NCBI GenBank assembly: GCA_013399855.1
Contig: VXAY01001313.1
Location: 2,564,557-2,628,556 of the forward strand
DNA length: 64,000 nucleotides
Direction of reading: 5' to 3'
Source: Oxyruncus cristatus
Lineage: Eukaryota > Chordata > Aves > Passeriformes > Cotingidae
Every line of letters starts with the position of its first letter. The first letter of the stretch is position 1. Under the pieces are notes generated by a model, which was not told the DNA's origin, made no database searches, and saw only the letters and a list, made by a program, of their open reading frames with translations. The position numbers and the translations under genes were made by a program. Below, piece after piece: positions 61,901 through 64,000 of the stretch.

Positions 61901-64000
61901 TATTAGCTATTTCTTTTTTCTTGAAAATATATATATATATATTTCCTAGAATATTTAGAATCCCAGGGACCTGCGGAGACTACTTAGTGCAACCCACACT
62001 GCTAAAAGTAGGGTCAGGTGGTGCTGGGCACTCAGTCACTCCCAGGTCTTGTGCTTCTCTAAGGATGGAGACCCCACAGTTTGTCCGGGCAACTTGTTCA
62101 GGTAAAAAACTTTCTCACACTTAAATGGAATTCCCTTTTTATTTCAATGCACTTTCCTTTTATTTCAACACAGTAGTGCTAAACTTAAGGGCACTGAAGT
62201 GTTACAACACAGACTGTAGCCTATGTGTTACATCAAGAGGTATTTTTAGAACTGTACCATGACACTGATGCCAACACCTTCTAGTTTAAAGCAAATTTCT
62301 CTTCTGTTTTTAAAATCTATTAGTATATACACAGGCTTTGTTCTACAGCCTCTGCTATACCGCTTTTAACACCAACATGTTCTCAGACAAACTGTACTAA
62401 GGAAACAAGACAACTTTAGAGAGTGTTTTTGGGAGAGGTCTAAATAATCACTTAGCATTCTTCTGACCACCCAACAACAGCAGGCCCCTCTAGTGAACAC
62501 ACAAACAGGGGCATATCCCTTGTTTTCTGCCCTTATGGGAATGTTACATTCTAATCTGGGCTACAACAGCTTCTAATGAAAGAGAAACATAATAAACAGC
62601 CCCCAGAGCTTCCAGTTACAGAATAAACAGTGTACCATCAAACAAAGCACTCAGATAAGCAGGCCCTATGCAACTGTGCTAATTCTACAAAATTTAATGT
62701 TCTCAGATAATATGAGCCACATACAGAGAAGAATATTAACTAAATAAAATCATTAAGATATGCATCCTAATTGGATTAAGTTAAACATTTTTAGCTACAG
62801 TTAATATTGCTGAAAAAGGAAAACATTACTGGAGTTCAAATCATTTTTTTTTCCTTATGGTGCCATCATTTTATATTAACTAATGCTAAGATGTGTAAGC
62901 GTGACAGCCACATCATTCTGTAGAACAAAATTGGAAGTTTCACTTCATGGTGGTCCCCCTTCAGCTGGGAAACAACATAAGGGAAGTGGTGTGACATTTG
63001 CTGCTGCTGTGATGACAACATACTGTTATCAGGTCTGGGGTTTGGCTGAACACCTCTGGAAAGTTCAGAACTTCACAGTTCTGAATCATCAGAATTCTCA
63101 CAGCTGTGCTGATGATCAGAAAACTCACAGTTCCAGAAAACTAATGCACGAGATGACTGGAGAGATTCTGGCTGCTGTTACTGATTGAGGGGGCTCAGGG
63201 CAGGGTGTGACCAATGCCAGGACTGCTGTGAGGGTGCCTTGAGTATGCCAGCCTCAGGGCAGGGAGGGGCACCCCGTCTCCTCCCCAGCAGCAGGCCTGT
63301 ACTAACACAACAACCTTACCAATCCTCTGTATTCTCACTGGTTGCCTCTTCTAGATGTCATGGCACTGCAAGTTTTTATTAGGTACAACACTCAAAAATT
63401 GTTTCTTTCCACTGTTTAGCACTCAATGCCTCAGCACACCCTGCACAGCACTGCAGAAGTTTTAGGGTGTTCACGTGTTGTTGTGCAAACACTAACAACG
63501 AGTTCTACGCGATAAAAACTAACCCCCTTCTCACCTGTACTAGATACTTGGGGTCCAAGTTTAAATACGGTGACAAAGGGCTCATTCCAGTCACTGAAAG
63601 AAAAAAAATAAACAGAGCACTTTAACACCAACTTCCCCAGTAACGATCCACATCCTGTCAGGCACAAGGGGACACACCTCGGGTGCGGAAGCAGGGAAGA
63701 TTCTGCCGTGAAGTCGCACAACTCGTTCAAAGGCGGCCCCGGCCTTTCCGGAAGCGGGGCGGGAGTGGTGTGTTGTGACCAGCGCCTGTCGCGACATGGC
63801 TCGGGCCTGGCTCTCTGCCCCTATTCCGGCAGAGGCAGGAACCGCCGGGGACCGGCTTCCCGCGAGCGGCCCTATCGATCCCCGTTCCGCGTGTGGATCC
63901 CCCGAGATGGGCCCCGCTCTGGCCGCCCGGCCCTGCAGCGCTGCCGGTGCGCGGACACTGCCCCCCGCCCGCCCCCCCCCCGGCCTCCCTGGTACTCACG
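46801..64000 (-). CDS. TIMM23: Mitochondrial import inner membrane translocase subunit Tim23 (5' partial)
   Basis: Minus-strand coding exons: last base of exon 1 at 64000, then 63535-63593, 60366-60459, 60049-60133, 57753-57811, 55385-55495 and 46801-46916. They join in frame to 174 residues, corresponding exactly to human residues 36-209 with no indel. Family role: Tim23 forms the core of the TIM23 complex, which moves presequence proteins across or into the mitochondrial inner membrane with Tim17 and Tim50. The visible part of the intermembrane-space domain (LSPYLNLDPKYLVQ) is followed by four hydrophobic segments: around FELAFFTIGGCCMTG, ALWANTLGSLALLYSAFGV, LNTIAAGTLTGMLY and IARGGIAGLTLTGLYALY. 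The first helix runs into GAAFGALNGLRLG, the Tim17/22/23 (PRAT) signature. The start codon lies beyond the window. Confidence 0.97.
51891..52000. repeat. Old interspersed repeat, family uncertain
   Basis: Contains CATACTGGGTCAGACCAAAG, then CCCACCTAGCTCAGTATC. This phrase resembles a dispersed element I remember from reptile and bird genomes (TACTGGGTCAGACCAAAGGTCCATCTAGCCCAGTATC type), but I cannot name its family with confidence. Confidence 0.5.
54201..54226. repeat. Perfect inverted repeat, 10-bp arms
   Basis: TTTCATGAGT (54201-54210), six-base spacer, ACTCATGAAA (54217-54226). Could form a small hairpin. Confidence 0.85.
55385..55495 (-). CDS. TIMM23: TIMM23 exon 6
   Basis: Encodes (A)LLYSAFGVIIEKTRGAEDD and LNTIAAGTLTGMLYKST. 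Acceptor TTTTCCCCCAG, donor GTAGAG. Contains the loop between membrane segments two and three. Confidence 0.97.
55496..57752 (-). other. TIMM23: TIMM23 intron 5
   Basis: AT-rich intron with a perfect 16-bp palindrome at 55906-55921 (ATTTCATGCATGAAAT). Nothing else recognised. Confidence 0.75.
57753..57811 (-). CDS. TIMM23: TIMM23 exon 5
   Basis: Encodes ILNMVTRQGALWANTLGSL. Acceptor CTTTATAG, donor GTAAGTAG. Start of the second membrane segment. Confidence 0.97.
57812..60048 (-). other. TIMM23: TIMM23 intron 4
   Basis: No embedded gene. Includes a perfect odd palindrome at 58849-58867 (CATCAATT, TCG, AATTGATG). Confidence 0.75.
60049..60133 (-). CDS. TIMM23: TIMM23 exon 4
   Basis: Encodes (G)AAFGALNGLRLGLKETQN, then MPWSKPRNV(Q): the end of the first membrane segment and the matrix loop. 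Acceptor TGCCAACCAG, donor CA|GTAAGTG. Confidence 0.96.
60134..60365 (-). other. TIMM23: TIMM23 intron 3 (232 bp)
   Basis: Shortest intron of the gene; GT-AG, no notable content. Confidence 0.85.
60366..60459 (-). CDS. TIMM23: TIMM23 exon 3
   Basis: Encodes DTDEFILPTGASKTRGRFEL and AFFTIGGCCMT(G), almost identical to mammals. Acceptor TTTTCCCCCAG, donor GTAGGTGG. Confidence 0.98.
61566..61639. repeat. Three adjacent short inverted repeats
   Basis: GCCCA(5)TGGGC at 61566-61580; GCATTATAAA(7)TTTATAATGC at 61592-61618; GTTACC(7)GGTAAC at 61621-61639. All arms are perfect. Could fold into three consecutive hairpins in the pre-mRNA of TIMM23 or in an antisense transcript. Confidence 0.8.
61951..62126 (-). 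mobile_element. CR1 LINE fragment, minus orientation
   Basis: Landmarks in reverse-CR1 order: TTAGTGCAACCCACACTGCT, AAAGTAGGGTCAGGTGGTGC, GGATGGAGACCCCACAGTTT, GTCCGGGCAACTTGTTCAGG and AAAAAACTTTCTCAC. Diverged, non-coding. Confidence 0.8.
63064..63116. repeat. Two adjacent inverted repeats
   Basis: TTCAGAACT(4)AGTTCTGAA at 63064-63085, and ATCATCAG/CTGATGAT with arms at 63085-63092 and 63109-63116. Perfect arms. Confidence 0.8.
63535..63593 (-). CDS. TIMM23: TIMM23 exon 2
   Basis: Encodes (L)TGMSPLSPYLNLDPKYLVQ in the intermembrane-space domain. Its first codon is split C|TG, with the C being the last base of exon 1 at position 64000. Acceptor TTTTTTTCTTTCAG, donor CAG|GTGAGAAG. Confidence 0.96.
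63594..63999 (-). other. TIMM23: TIMM23 intron 1
   Basis: 406-bp intron beginning GTGAGTACC at 63999. The exon 1 distal part is a GC-rich continuation of the promoter CpG island. Open frames here are intronic. Confidence 0.9.
63660..64000 (-). promoter_or_regulatory. TIMM23: Proximal part of the TIMM23 CpG island
   Basis: CpG-dense block covering most of intron 1 and continuing beyond the window toward exon 1, as expected for a housekeeping mitochondrial gene. Confidence 0.75.

Larger units (their letters stand above)
60460..63534 (-). other. TIMM23: TIMM23 intron 2
   Basis: Holds a minus-orientation CR1 fragment, a TA microsatellite at 61927-61941 and two groups of inverted repeats (61566-61639 and 63064-63116), listed separately. 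No nested gene recognised. Confidence 0.75.

Noticed and set aside
63727..63999. Gly/Arg-rich frame as TIMM23 N-terminus
   Set aside because: It starts with the GTGAGT donor of intron 1, and the codon across 64000/63593 splices perfectly as C|TG.

Overview
This is a vertebrate nuclear window, most likely from a bird. The evidence is spliced GT-AG genes, sparse interspersed repeats dominated by CR1-type LINE 3' ends (one ending in the ATTCTRTG-type tail), one MIR-like relic, CpG-island promoters, and protein sequences that are close to but clearly diverged from their mammalian orthologues. I cannot name the species. A run of 134 N at 30140-30273 marks an assembly gap inside a CpG island.

Three protein-coding genes are supported. 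GPRIN2 (+ strand, one coding exon, 17628-19430) encodes a 600-residue G-protein-regulated inducer of neurite outgrowth. NCOA4 (+ strand, about 33.2-42.9 kb) encodes the ferritinophagy receptor; I reconstruct a 606-residue protein from ten coding-bearing exons, with a start codon split by an intron and a last coding exon that supplies only Met-stop. TIMM23 (- strand, 64000 down to about 46.45 kb) encodes the mitochondrial inner-membrane presequence translocase channel subunit; coding exons 2-7 are in the window, and exon 1 contributes only its last base at 64000. NCOA4 and TIMM23 are convergent, as in mammals.

Layout: 1-17.6 kb is non-coding sequence upstream of GPRIN2, with two CR1 fragments, a MIR-like relic and a perfect 46-bp tandem duplication. 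From 19.4 kb to about 22.7 kb lies the probable GPRIN2 3' UTR, with several AATAAA signals. From 22.7 to 33 kb there is no recognisable coding gene, but there are a CpG-rich patch (27.7 kb) and a large orphan CpG island (29.8-30.8 kb). The NCOA4 promoter island is at about 33.0-33.3 kb. The gap between NCOA4 and TIMM23 holds an orphan TATA box followed by a strong splice donor (45.46-45.54 kb). The rest is TIMM23 intronic sequence with a CR1 fragment, an older repeat and several short perfect inverted repeats.

The three genes have unrelated jobs (neuronal G-protein signalling, iron release from ferritin, mitochondrial protein import) and are linked only by conserved synteny. I see no operon, CRISPR array, viral element with coding capacity or obviously novel multi-gene system. 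The most noteworthy items are the NCOA4 gene-structure details, its array of twelve W-L/V motifs, and the orphan promoter-like elements.
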